A DNA stretch of 64,000 nucleotides from Candidatus Hydrogenedentes bacterium ADurb.Bin170 (GCA_002070275.1 MWCY01000006.1:30874-94873); one strand, 5' to 3'. Counted from the first letter of the stretch, positions 10,031-18,563 are shown. The notes: generated by a model not told the origin, from the sequence alone. Program-made: numbers and translations.

Positions 10031-10932
10031 TCCGTATCGTTCCTGATGTCTGTAGGATTGTTTATTATATCAGTTCTGATGGTGCCGTGGCTTGTCTGCA
10101 CTTCCTGAGTGTCCACATCACACCGGAGCCCCAGCAAAAAACGCAGGATGGCATTTGCCTGATGGTGCGCCACAATGCCGACGCGGGGCGCCATAAGCCC
10201 CTGTCCCGGTCTGGCATCGGTAATGCCGTCACCGCAGCAGATCAGCGTCCGGCTGAGCTGCCGGGTAACGATAAGATTGGACGGGGCGTAGCCTGCCATG
10301 CCGGAACCGGTTACCACAGGAATAGGCGGGTCGGCGGAAAGCGCCGCTTCCACAAGCATGGCTTTTTCTGCTGCTTTGTCAAAGGCTTCCGCCAGAACAT
10401 GCACTTCTTTGAAAAGAGCGGCAGTATTGTCTTTTGTGAGTTTTACTGCATGAAGGGTGCAGCGGATGGATGGATGAATGCGTTTCAGTGTCTCGTGAAG
10501 CGCCTCAGTTTTCAGCATGCCCAGCTGCTCAACAAAGTATTGCTGTCTGTTCAGATTGCTCGGTTCGACTACATCATAATCCGCCAGAATGAGGCTGCCT
10601 ATGCCGCTGCGTGCCAGGGCAATCGCGATGGAAGAGCCCAGCCCGCCCAGCCCTGCAATGCCGACACAGGCCTGTCGTAGTATGGCGTGTACTCCGGGGG
10701 AGTGGCGTGCCGCCATAAGACTTTCAAGTTCTTCGGGCGCCGGAAAGGCACCGCGCCGGATCAGCACCACGGCGTCCCCCTCTTCCAGATGCCGGTCGCT
10801 GTCGGCAGGGTGCCCGTTTACAACCAGCACGTCCGCATCGGGATAAAGTGCATCCCGTAAGGCATAGAGTGAAGTGCCCCTGGTTATCTGCCGGGAATGC
10901 TCGTTGACTGTGATTGTGAGGGAAGGGATCAT
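10027..10932 (-). CDS. ThiS-like domain fused to ThiF-type adenylyltransferase
   Basis: Residues 1-62 look like a ThiS/MoaD-type beta-grasp domain (LTITVNEHSRQI, VVNGH, GDAVVLIRRG). They lack the C-terminal Gly-Gly, so this domain itself cannot carry sulfur. Residues ~75-290 are an E1-like domain with nucleotide loop GLGGLGS (94-100), acidic LADYDVVEP and NLNRQQ (126-131). The arrangement fits the thiF family 2 type (TIGR02354), which adenylates a separate ThiS for thiazole synthesis. No thiS, thiG or thiH lies in the window, so the partner is unknown. It sits between the M28-like and lipoprotein genes and overlaps the latter by four bases. No clear ribosome binding site precedes the ATG. Confidence 0.82.
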   Translation of the reverse strand: MIPSLTITVNEHSRQITRGTSLYALRDALYPDADVLVVNGHPADSDRHLEEGDAVVLIRRGAFPAPEELESLMAARHSPGVHAILRQACVGIAGLGGLGSSIAIALARSGIGSLILADYDVVEPSNLNRQQYFVEQLGMLKTEALHETLKRIHPSIRCTLHAVKLTKDNTAALFKEVHVLAEAFDKAAEKAMLVEAALSADPPIPVVTGSGMAGYAPSNLIVTRQLSRTLICCGDGITDARPGQGLMAPRVGIVAHHQANAILRFLLGLRCDVDTQEVQTSHGTIRTDIINNPTDIRNDTE

Positions 10933-10969
10933 GGTCTGTTGGTGCTGTAGAGGATACTGAAAAAGAATT

Positions 10970-12148
10970 TTAGGGTTCCGCGCAAGCGTTCATCGGGTCG
11001 GTTGTTGCTGCGATAACATCTCTTGCCAGTGCTTCTGCCAGATCAGCGGCGGCGCGGACTCTCTCAACACTGATATTATCCACTATATCCTGCTGCGCCG
11101 CATAATTTACGGGGCGGTTATTCTGATCCAGCCCCAGAATGGAAATGGCATTGAACCCCTGAAGCAGCGGAAGGTGGGCGTTGGTTATTCTGGAGGACAG
11201 ATGTACTTTTCTTGCCTGATACGGAGGGGCGCATCGGACAGCCGCTTCCACCAGATCTCGGGAACAGGGCAGCTGCTGTAGAACACCTTCTGAGTCGGTA
11301 TAACATAGTTCTCCGGCACCCACGCCTTCGAGATTAATCATCAGCACCCGATCATAGCAGACTTTCAGAGTGGGCAGCACTTCCTGCATGACCCGTCTGC
11401 TTCCGTGATGTGCTCCGGGAAAAAAGAAAAGAAGGGCGGCACCGTGAAGCTCTTTTTCCCGGAATTTTTCGGCGATATGAAGCAGCGCTGCCATACCGGA
11501 GGCATTGTGATTGGCACCAACGGTGTCCCGGTTGAAATATCCGCCCGCCAGCATGGCGGTCATAACCAGAGGGAAAAATACCAGAGCTGCGGAATAGAAA
11601 AAACGCGTAAAAGGATAGGTGGCGTGATGCAGAGAAGCAAAGGCATCCAGGGCGCAGGCGGCAAGAAGCAGCACCATGGCAAACTGAATCAGCAGAAGAA
11701 AATACCGGGAAATACGCAGGAAAAAGGGACGCTGTGTCCAGCAGTCGCAGCTGTCGAGATAGGCTGTAAAGACAAGCAGTGTTTTGAAATCGGCGTGCTT
11801 TCTGTCGCCGAAAACAGCACAGCTTGAAGTGCCCGGAAAGTAGCGCGAGACCAGAGGGAACCCGAAAGATTCCGCCTGATAAAGAGAAAAAACGATAAGA
11901 CCGTAAATGAAGGAGATGGCAGGCCACCAGAATGCCAGAGCGGCGATAACGGTAAATTCTCCGAGGAAAACAAAGGGAAACAGGGAAGAGAAGAGGGGGA
12001 TTTTGAAAAACATCACTACCGCACGATCAACGAGCGGTTTAAGTCTGCCCAGTATATAATCGGCTGCCTGCTTTTCTCCGGAGCTGCCAAAGCGGCGATG
12101 CGCCCGTGCCGTTGCGAGGTGTTCGATATCGTCTTTGATCTGATCCAT
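10970..12148 (-). CDS. M28-like membrane protein lacking most metal ligands (predicted pseudopeptidase)
   Basis: The 392-residue protein has membrane helices at about residues 50-95 and 145-200 inserted into an M28 (Zn aminopeptidase)-like fold. M28 landmarks are recognisable but altered. The His-x-Asp site reads AYLDS (residues 129-133), so His is Tyr130. The bridging-Asp block GANDNASG reads GANHNASG, giving His214. The catalytic Glu-Glu block reads FFPGAHHGS (242-250) with no Glu. The third ligand is Glu274 in INLEGVG. A dead enzyme or a changed metal site is therefore inferred. It lies 15 bp after the radical SAM gene and before the ThiF fusion in the same run. No good ribosome binding site is seen. 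Confidence 0.7.
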   Translation of the reverse strand: MDQIKDDIEHLATARAHRRFGSSGEKQAADYILGRLKPLVDRAVVMFFKIPLFSSLFPFVFLGEFTVIAALAFWWPAISFIYGLIVFSLYQAESFGFPLVSRYFPGTSSCAVFGDRKHADFKTLLVFTAYLDSCDCWTQRPFFLRISRYFLLLIQFAMVLLLAACALDAFASLHHATYPFTRFFYSAALVFFPLVMTAMLAGGYFNRDTVGANHNASGMAALLHIAEKFREKELHGAALLFFFPGAHHGSRRVMQEVLPTLKVCYDRVLMINLEGVGAGELCYTDSEGVLQQLPCSRDLVEAAVRCAPPYQARKVHLSSRITNAHLPLLQGFNAISILGLDQNNRPVNYAAQQDIVDNISVERVRAAADLAEALARDVIAATTDPMNACAEP

Positions 12149-12163
12149 GGTGGCGAAGCATTT

Positions 12164-13633
12164 CTAAGCGCTGTTTCCGGTGAGAAAAGGAAGACGGTCA
12201 CGGCGACCTTTGAACCGTCTGAAGTCCTTTTCAATCACGGCGGAAACCGTTGATTTCCGGTCCGGCAGGCAGGCACACAAAAAAGTATGCAGATGTTCCG
12301 CCATTTTAACAAGCGGAATGCCGTATGTCTTCCCTTCCTGTTCCCATATCTGTTCTGTCAGTGCTTCAAAGACATGAAAAGGGGACGGAGGCAGCTGCCG
12401 GAGCAGTGCCAGACTTTCAGGGAAGTTGCCGTGATTATGAAGCAAGTCAAAATATTTTGCGAAACGCTTCATTCGCTGAAGGGCATCAAAGGAGTAATGC
12501 TCATTCTGAAGCAGTTCATAAGGAGGGTTTGTGTCGTAGACTGTGTCCGGGCTGCTCAATGCGCCCAACGGCGTGCCTGGCAGATTTTTCAGGAGTCCCA
12601 GCTGCAGTTCCTGCACGTCAAGGGCAACCAGCCGGTTGAACCCTTCGGCGAAAGAATCAATGCTTTCTCCGGGCAGACCGAAAATGAGATCGGCGTGCAG
12701 CTGGCAGCCCGTGTGCGTCCGAAGCCAATGCAGATTCTCCAGCGAAGGCTCTATGCGCTGGTAGCGGCGGATGGCTTTCTGTATATCCGGATTGACACTT
12801 TGAACACCTGTTTCCAGATGCAGGGCATCGTGAGGAAAAGAAGCAAGCAGCGCGAGGGTGTCTGGCGGGAGATGATCCGGCATAATCTCGAAATGAAGGT
12901 GAAGCTGTTCAATCTCCGGCCGCTCTCTGAAAAAACGGAGTATGGTATGCATCCGGTTGAGATCGACGTTAAACGTGCGGTCAATAAATTTGAAGCGCCG
13001 TGCGCCCCGATCCAGCAGCCTGCTCATGGAATGCAGAAAGGCATGAAGCGGGAAATAGCGGAGACCGGGGAAGGCGCCGGAAAGGCAGAATGCGCAGCGG
13101 CGCGGGCAGCCCCGGGATGCTTCCACATAAATAACTCTATGGGCAATATCCTGTTCCGTATAGAGGGGATAGGGATCTGCCAGAAGGGAAAGATCGGGTG
13201 GCGAGGCATCGATAATCTTGTCTGGCGGAACCTGTCCCTGCAAAAGAGTGTGCACGAGGGTGAGAAAAGCCTCTTCACCCTCGCCACGGATGATGTAGTC
13301 GGCAAAGGGCGCAACAGGAGAGCGCGCCGGGTCGCCGGTCATTTCCGGGCCGCCGCAGACCAATACGGTTTCAGGGCTGACGGCGCGGATGACAGCGGCA
13401 ACGGCAGTGGCGATTTCGATATTCCAGATGTACAGGCTCAGCCCGACCAGCCGGGGCTTTCGCGCAAGAATGGCTTCCGCAATTTCGTGAGCGGACTGCT
13501 GCAGGGTGAATTCGAGGAGCTGTGTGTTTTCCTGGTAACACCCCAGATGCGCCTGCAGCCGTCGCAGCCCGAAAGCAACATGGGCATAGCGTGCATTGAT
13601 AGCGGCAAGCACTATGGATCCGGAGTGCGTCAA
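12164..13633 (-). CDS. B12-binding-domain radical SAM protein (DUF4080-like)
   Basis: The protein is up to 489 residues. An N-terminal cobalamin-binding-like Rossmann domain (NARYAHVAFGLRRL; LVGLSLYIWNI; LVCGGPEMT) is followed by a radical SAM core with the cluster motif GCPRRCAFC (Cx3Cx2C) and a DUF4080-like C-terminus. Family members reductively cleave SAM, often for methylation or rearrangement; this substrate is unknown. The frame opens with TTG at 13633, three bases after the preceding stop; a GTG at 13612 is the alternative, and there is no early ATG. A 568-codon antisense frame over the same DNA is a codon-phase shadow. Confidence 0.85.
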   Translation of the reverse strand: MTHSGSIVLAAINARYAHVAFGLRRLQAHLGCYQENTQLLEFTLQQSAHEIAEAILARKPRLVGLSLYIWNIEIATAVAAVIRAVSPETVLVCGGPEMTGDPARSPVAPFADYIIRGEGEEAFLTLVHTLLQGQVPPDKIIDASPPDLSLLADPYPLYTEQDIAHRVIYVEASRGCPRRCAFCLSGAFPGLRYFPLHAFLHSMSRLLDRGARRFKFIDRTFNVDLNRMHTILRFFRERPEIEQLHLHFEIMPDHLPPDTLALLASFPHDALHLETGVQSVNPDIQKAIRRYQRIEPSLENLHWLRTHTGCQLHADLIFGLPGESIDSFAEGFNRLVALDVQELQLGLLKNLPGTPLGALSSPDTVYDTNPPYELLQNEHYSFDALQRMKRFAKYFDLLHNHGNFPESLALLRQLPPSPFHVFEALTEQIWEQEGKTYGIPLVKMAEHLHTFLCACLPDRKSTVSAVIEKDFRRFKGRRDRLPFLTGNSA

Positions 13634-13636
13634 GCC

Positions 13637-14239
13637 TCACTCTGCCTCGGAGGACGCTACGGACAAGGAAAAATGAACGCCTTCCTCATCCTGGGCAACA
13701 GTTACAGTCATGGCTCTTCCGTCTTTTTCATAGGTGGAAAAGCTGGCAGCTTCTTCGCCGCCCTGCGCCATTGTCATGGTTTCTTTCCACCCCCGGGCGG
13801 CACATTCTTTTTTGTAAAAACTGACCACTTCATCCAGACCTGCATGGGCATTGCCGACAATCTGATGCTGCTCGCCGCCTATGCTCATGGCAGCTTCAAT
13901 AGTGCTGTTTTCAAAGATGGGCACGTCCTTCGGAAAGTCGGCAGGAAGAGAGGCCAATGCTGTTTTAACAGTTTGCGGGGCTTCGTTTTCTGAAGCTGTA
14001 ACGGCAGGCGCAGGCGTTTCCGGTGCTTCAACAGCGTTGGCGGCAGCCTCCGGCTCCGGTTTGGTGTCGGGCTGAGCAGCAGGGGCTGGCGCCGCTTTAG
14101 CAGGGGCGGCAGGAGCTGCTGTTTCCCTTGCCGGAGCTGCCGGCGCAGGCGCCTCTTTCTTGCCGCATCCGACAAAAGACGCCAGGATGCAAAGAGAGAG
14201 TGCAAACATAAAAATTCCGGAAAACCGCACTGCTTTCAT
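13637..14239 (-). CDS. Predicted lipoprotein with Ala/Pro-rich linker
   Basis: The 200-residue product has a type II signal peptide ending in ASFVGC (Cys25). A ~75-residue linker of Ala, Pro, Glu and Lys repeats (AAPAP-type) follows. The compact C-terminal domain (~residues 105-195) contains VVSFYKKECAARGWKET, a pattern seen in small bacterial domains that monitor or bind envelope components, but I cannot name the family. AAAAGGAAA lies seven bases before the ATG. The stop is three bases from the radical SAM start, which implies co-translation. The linker probably spans the periplasm. Confidence 0.72.
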   Translation of the reverse strand: MKAVRFSGIFMFALSLCILASFVGCGKKEAPAPAAPARETAAPAAPAKAAPAPAAQPDTKPEPEAAANAVEAPETPAPAVTASENEAPQTVKTALASLPADFPKDVPIFENSTIEAAMSIGGEQHQIVGNAHAGLDEVVSFYKKECAARGWKETMTMAQGGEEAASFSTYEKDGRAMTVTVAQDEEGVHFSLSVASSEAE

Positions 14240-14290
14240 GATCGTTTCCTTTTCAAGTTTTATAGAGATAGTGTTAAGTCGGGAAGATCT

Positions 14291-14782
14291 TCATCGCCTG
14301 CCGGGCTTTTCTTCGGCAATCGCTTTCAGATCCACCTCCGACGTGGTGAAATTACCGTCGCGGTAGTAAAAGTGCTTGCGATCCAGTTTTCTGTTAATAA
14401 ATCCAAGTTTAACCCGTGTTCGATCCGGGTTATTCCAGGTGTGCCATAAAATCGCATAAGGCGATGTGTATCCTTTGATGCCGGGATCGTACTCGCTTTC
14501 CATTTCATCAGAAATACGACCCCACAGCGCCTCCACTTCTTCAACAGTCACCCCCAGCAAAAGGGCATCCACCATGTCTTTGCTGATCCGGATGTCCTGG
14601 TTGACATGTTCAGCATCTGCCTCAGTGGCGGGAGGAGTATTATCCGCACTGGTATCGACAACGGGCGCCGCAGACGTATTTTCACCGGGCTGTCCGGCTT
14701 CTTTTTTCTGCGTCAGAAACAGTACTGCCGTGGCAGTGACCACTGCCGTTATCAGAATGAGCGGCAAGGCCTGTTTTAACAT
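14291..14782 (-). CDS. Membrane-anchored protein of unknown function
   Basis: The 163-residue product has one N-terminal membrane helix (LPLILITAVVTATAVLFL). An Ala/Thr/Asp-rich linker (~25-60) and a soluble domain with conserved-looking aromatic residues (YAILWHTWNNPDRTRVKLGF) follow. I chose ATG 14782 over ATG 14791 because AGGAAGG is then about nine bases upstream. It is the first gene of the six-gene minus-strand run and is divergent from the QueD-like gene. No function is recognised. Confidence 0.62.
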   Translation of the reverse strand: MLKQALPLILITAVVTATAVLFLTQKKEAGQPGENTSAAPVVDTSADNTPPATEADAEHVNQDIRISKDMVDALLLGVTVEEVEALWGRISDEMESEYDPGIKGYTSPYAILWHTWNNPDRTRVKLGFINRKLDRKHFYYRDGNFTTSEVDLKAIAEEKPGRR

Positions 14783-14872
14783 CAGTCGCATCCTTCCTGA
14801 ATTGCCGCCGGGGCGAACCCGGTTTTTGCCTTTCCTGATGGTGCCATAAAAACGTAATGCGGAAAAGGAACG

Positions 14873-14881
14873 TGGTATACT
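14873..14881 (+). promoter_or_regulatory. Extended -10 promoter candidate for the QueD-like gene
   Basis: TGGTATACT carries the TGn extension and a 5/6 -10 hexamer, 108 bp before the ATG at 14989. No good -35 is visible, as expected for extended -10 promoters. The same ten bases GTGGTATACT recur before the lipoprotein gene at 52635. Confidence 0.4.
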
Positions 14882-14988
14882 TGTGCCGGCAGTTCCTGTC
14901 CGCTCCCTTCCGTGCTGTCCTGCCTGTACGGCATCGCCACGGTTCTTTTTTCAGAATCTTAACATAGAGACAATAAAGAATTCCCCTT

Positions 14989-15693
14989 ATGAAAGCACGC
15001 ATTGTAAAAACCGTGTATGTTGAAACGGCACACCGCCTGTTTCCGGCATCCGAAGACACCGAAGCCCGTTACAGCGGGCACAGTTACCGTATTGATCTGA
15101 TGGCTGAGGGCACTGTACATCCTGCCTATGGCTGGGTGGTGGATTATACAGATCTCAAAGCACTCTTCGAGCCGCTGCGTAAACAACTGGATCATTGCTG
15201 CCTGGATCATATTCCGGAGTTGCGCGGGCATCATGAGCCGAAGGATATCGAAGCCTGGATTAACGAATCGCTCCGTCCCTGGCCCGACTGGTTTGCCGGA
15301 GTGCGTGTTTCTTTTGCTGTTCCGCCCGGATTTCATCCCGTCATGCTGCCGCCGGATCCTGTACAGGATCTGCCCGCCCGCCTGGCTTTTACCTTTTCAG
15401 CTGCCCAGTCGCTGCCCCAGCTGCCTGAAGAACATCCCTGCCACAATCTGCACGGACACAGCTATCAGGTGGAAATCGCGGGGAAAGCGGAAGCGCTTCT
15501 GGAAAAAACAGCACGACTTCTTTTCGACTATTTTGATGGTCGGTATCTCAATACCCTGCCGGGACTGGAGCAGGCAACCTCGGAAAGAATTGCCGCCTGT
15601 GTCTGGCAGATGGTGGAAGAGGCAGGGGCAGCGCCTTTTTTTGTTGCCGTTCAGGAAACACCGTCCAACCGCTGCCACTATTTCGGAGGCTGA
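14989..15693 (+). CDS. Tandem 6-pyruvoyl-tetrahydropterin synthase / QueD-like protein
   Basis: Two PTPS/QueD domains lie in one 234-residue chain (~1-112 and ~130-234). QueD makes 6-carboxytetrahydropterin in queuosine synthesis. Domain 1 keeps the first zinc His (H15), H31 and Asp68-His69 (LDH), but has Ser29 for the middle His, no catalytic Cys and no final Glu. Domain 2 keeps Cys151, H155, H157 (CHNLHGHSY), TSE (197-199) and Glu223, but has Gln140 for the first His, FDG for LDH, and lacks the helix between. The losses are complementary, which fits a composite site, since PTPS sites lie between subunits. No other queuosine gene is nearby. The ribosome binding site is weak. Confidence 0.82.
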   Translation: MKARIVKTVYVETAHRLFPASEDTEARYSGHSYRIDLMAEGTVHPAYGWVVDYTDLKALFEPLRKQLDHCCLDHIPELRGHHEPKDIEAWINESLRPWPDWFAGVRVSFAVPPGFHPVMLPPDPVQDLPARLAFTFSAAQSLPQLPEEHPCHNLHGHSYQVEIAGKAEALLEKTARLLFDYFDGRYLNTLPGLEQATSERIAACVWQMVEEAGAAPFFVAVQETPSNRCHYFGG

Positions 15694-15708
15694 AAGAGAA
15701 ACGGACAG

Positions 15709-16071
15709 ATGATGCGTTTCAGTGTGACCCCGGAAAAACAGCAGCAGCTCGAAGAACGCATGGCAGCCTGCGGTCTGCGTGAGGAAGACTTCGAAGAGCG
15801 TTTTTCAGCCAGCAGCGGGCCCGGCGGTCAGAAAACAAACAAAACAGCCACCTGTACCACGTTGCTGCACCGACCCACCGGGCTGACAGTGAAAATGCAG
15901 AAAGCACGCTCTCAGTCCCTGAACCGCTACTATGCGCGCAAACGCCTTTGCGAACTGATGGAGGAAATGCAGCTGGGCGCACTGTCCCCGGCTGCTCTGG
16001 AACGGGAAAAAATCAGAAAGCAGAAGGCGCGCAGAAAAAGGCGCATCGGGAAAAAATCGCAGAATGAATAA
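15709..16071 (+). CDS. Peptide chain release factor-like protein (GGQ domain only)
   Basis: This 120-residue protein contains the peptidyl-tRNA hydrolysis motif SGPGGQKTNKT near residues 43-53. It lacks the codon-recognition domain of RF1/RF2. A strongly basic C-terminal tail (KQKARRKRRIGKKS) resembles ArfB and the mitochondrial MTRFR/C12orf65 group, which free stalled ribosomes by placing such a tail in the empty mRNA channel. The role in ribosome rescue is inferred from the family. It starts 15 bases after the QueD-like stop and probably shares its transcript. Two adjacent ATGs (15709 and 15712) are both possible starts. Confidence 0.85.
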   Translation: MMRFSVTPEKQQQLEERMAACGLREEDFEERFSASSGPGGQKTNKTATCTTLLHRPTGLTVKMQKARSQSLNRYYARKRLCELMEEMQLGALSPAALEREKIRKQKARRKRRIGKKSQNE

Positions 16072-16115
16072 GCCGCAAAGAGAAAAGGCAGAGGGCAGGG
16101 AAGGCGCAAAGGCGT

Positions 16116-16715
16116 TTATTTTTCCGGCGGGCGCAGGGTAGATGTGCGCAGTTCTTTCGGCAGATGCGACCAGTCATTGTGGCACAGCAGCGCCATATCT
16201 CCTTCCGGCTGAATCAGCACCTGAGAGATACCGCAATTCGCCAGATCCATCCGTACCCAGCTGCTGGGATCCGCTTTCAGCACCAGCGTAATAAAAAAGC
16301 GGATCAGGTTGCCATGGCATATGATTATATCGTGCCGGTCGCTGCGCTTGGCAACCTTAAAATAACGGCGGAAGGCTATTTCAGCGCGCCGCCGATCCTG
16401 TGCCGCCAGTGCATCGTTGTAGTTCGGCATTTCAAGCTGCAGTTTGGGTGTCAACGTAGGAATGCACTCCCAGAGCAAATCCGTTGTCTGGACATTCATG
16501 GCGGGAAATTCTTTGGCGATAATTTTCGCTGTCTGATCTGCACGGTTTAAAGAGCTGGAGTGGATCGAAGAGATGGGCTTCATTGCCAGCGTTTTTGCGG
16601 TAATCTCTGCCTGCCTGATGCCCAGCGGCGTTAATGGTCCGCCCAGAGAAGAACCGCTTGGATTATTCAGATCATGCTGACCGTGCCGGATGAGGTAGAG
16701 GACTCGGACTGCCAT
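16116..16715 (-). CDS. Histidine phosphatase family protein
   Basis: The 199-residue protein has the RHG signature at residues 10-12 (LYLIRHGQHDL), a conserved Arg in SSLNRADQTA, and the second catalytic His in IIICHGNLIRFF (~residue 134). These residues form the phosphohistidine pocket of the phosphoglycerate mutase / SixA / PGAM5 superfamily. The substrate is unknown; the PGAM5-like pattern would also allow protein phosphatase activity. It follows the ABC permease gene after a ~130-bp AT-rich gap that holds its own promoter candidate. Confidence 0.87.
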   Translation of the reverse strand: MAVRVLYLIRHGQHDLNNPSGSSLGGPLTPLGIRQAEITAKTLAMKPISSIHSSSLNRADQTAKIIAKEFPAMNVQTTDLLWECIPTLTPKLQLEMPNYNDALAAQDRRRAEIAFRRYFKVAKRSDRHDIIICHGNLIRFFITLVLKADPSSWVRMDLANCGISQVLIQPEGDMALLCHNDWSHLPKELRTSTLRPPEK

Positions 16716-16834
16716 GAACTTTCATCTCCTTAACAGATAGTCACACCGTACAAGTTCAAAATGTGATCCCGGAGAGTGCACCAACGCATACTATTAATCA
16801 TAATTCACAAAAGAGTATAACAGTCTTTAACGTT

Positions 16835-16843
16835 ATTATACCA
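16835..16843 (-). promoter_or_regulatory. Extended -10 promoter candidate for the histidine phosphatase gene
   Basis: On the minus strand this reads TGGTATAAT, a perfect -10 hexamer with the TGn extension, in an AT-rich gap about 120 bp upstream of the start at 16715. No -35 is visible. Confidence 0.45.
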
Positions 16844-16847
16844 ATTG

Positions 16848-18563
16848 TCATTCATTTTCCTGTGACAGAATGGTAAAAATGAGCTGCTCTCTTTCCTGAA
16901 GAAGATCTCCGGCACGGTAAAGCACTGCTCTATAGTATATGCACGAAAGGATGAATAAAATCAAAGAGCCGGATAAGCCGGGCATGATACTGCAATTTCC
17001 GACCGGCCACGTCAGTATTTCGCTGTGCCGGAAGGCAAAGCAGAGCGAAGCCGGGAGCACCATGACTGCCGTGGCAAAAGTAAGCACAATCATATGCCCG
17101 AGAAGCCGAACTCTGCTCACGGGAGCACGCATGGCATCCCTCTGTACGGGTTGCGGGAAATAGAGCGAATAGAGATTGCCGGTTGCGCTGAAGACCAGAA
17201 AGAGGTGAAAGACCAATGCCAGCACCACCGTAATTTCAGCGATGCTCATGGGGTAGAAAAACAGCGTGGCGGCAAAAAGGAAAAAGGAAAGCCCGAAGAG
17301 AAAAGGCGCCATCGCCAGATTTTTGGCGATTAAATAACGGTAGCGTGGCACAGGCAGGAGCATGAGGGTTTGAAAAGCCCTTCCTTCCGCTCCGAAAATG
17401 TTCATCAGGAAAAAAGAAAAGTTCAGAAAAGGAAGGAAGAGCCAGAAGTGTGGAACCCACCGCATGCCGGAACCTGTTCCGCTTAATCCGCCTCCCTTAA
17501 AAAGGAAAATCATAAATACCCCCATGGATGCGGGCATGAGAAAAAGCATGCGCATATGAGGGTGTCGCGCGTAGGAGCGGAAAAAAGTGAGAGTCAGGCA
17601 GCTGATGTCGGAAGCAGCGACGGCAGGAAAAAAAGTGTGGACTGTCCGGGAAAGTCCTTTGTCTTTCTTGCTCTTCCTGTCACTTCCGTTGCCCGCGGGC
17701 GATTCAGAGTGCCCCGACCGGTAATAGCGCATGGTCGTCGCATATCCCAGATACAGACCGGCGGCAATAAACAGAAGGGAAGCAAGGAAACTGAGTACAA
17801 CCGCATTCGGATTTGTATGGGTCAGCTGATTCCAGAGACCGTAAATCGGCAGGAGGAACGGAATGGTTTGATGGATGCTCAGAAGTCCCGGCACATAGGA
17901 TTCCATAGCAGCGACATCGAAGCGCTGTTGGCCATGTGTGAGAAAAAAACGGAGGAGCAGCGTCGGCAGCTGAGCCAGTATCACAAATACCACGGGCACG
18001 ATTACAAAAATGAGGCGTCTGCGCCGCTTGTTGATCATCCACAGAGCAAGCACGCTGCATAGCCAGTAAGCCCAGGCATTGAGAGCGGTGATAAAAAGGA
18101 GAGCGAAAAGAACAATCGGAAACAAGGAGAATATGCCGCAGCGGGGGATCAGCCCGGCTGCCAGTGCGACAAGAGGCGGCAGCGAAAAAAAGAAAAGAGG
18201 GGTACAGATGAACATCAGGAAATTGAAAAGGAAAATCCAGACGGGACGGATAGGCAGTGCCAGAAATTTATCCAGGGCGATGCCGTCATTCCGTTGCAGT
18301 TCGATGAGCACCGACCACAGGAAAAAGAAAAGAAAGAGCGATGCGGTGCCGTCCAGCAGAAAAAGCAAAGCCCCGGTGCCGGTGTCGGCGGAGGTGCGGC
18401 GGGCGGCATAAAAAAGCGCCGCAGAAAGAGCGGTGGACAGCAGTCCGCAGCCCAGAAACAGCAGAAGCAGCAGGACTTTTCCGAGGGGGCTGATGCGTTC
18501 CAGAGAACCCCGGATCAGCAGAAATTTAACACGAATAATGGCGAAAAACTGGTATGCAAGCAT
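16848..18563 (-). CDS. ABC exporter permease (large ABC-2-like)
   Basis: The 571-residue integral membrane protein has about twelve helices in two halves separated by a charged cytoplasmic loop (~residues 285-310, GNGSDRKSKKDKG). Its ATG follows directly on the TAA of the ATPase gene, so the two form one exporter. The size and layout match large two-half permeases found with single ATPases; the substrate is unknown. It resembles the permease at 44344-46038 in length and neighbourhood, which suggests paralogous modules. The minus-strand order is TPR protein, ATPase, permease. Confidence 0.8.
   Translation of the reverse strand: MLAYQFFAIIRVKFLLIRGSLERISPLGKVLLLLLFLGCGLLSTALSAALFYAARRTSADTGTGALLFLLDGTASLFLFFFLWSVLIELQRNDGIALDKFLALPIRPVWIFLFNFLMFICTPLFFFSLPPLVALAAGLIPRCGIFSLFPIVLFALLFITALNAWAYWLCSVLALWMINKRRRRLIFVIVPVVFVILAQLPTLLLRFFLTHGQQRFDVAAMESYVPGLLSIHQTIPFLLPIYGLWNQLTHTNPNAVVLSFLASLLFIAAGLYLGYATTMRYYRSGHSESPAGNGSDRKSKKDKGLSRTVHTFFPAVAASDISCLTLTFFRSYARHPHMRMLFLMPASMGVFMIFLFKGGGLSGTGSGMRWVPHFWLFLPFLNFSFFLMNIFGAEGRAFQTLMLLPVPRYRYLIAKNLAMAPFLFGLSFFLFAATLFFYPMSIAEITVVLALVFHLFLVFSATGNLYSLYFPQPVQRDAMRAPVSRVRLLGHMIVLTFATAVMVLPASLCFAFRHSEILTWPVGNCSIMPGLSGSLILFILSCIYYRAVLYRAGDLLQEREQLIFTILSQENE

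Noticed and set aside
12287..13993. 568-codon open frame on the plus strand
   Set aside because: It is antisense to the radical SAM and lipoprotein genes, which have clear motifs; it shows no domain, and long shadows are common at this base composition.
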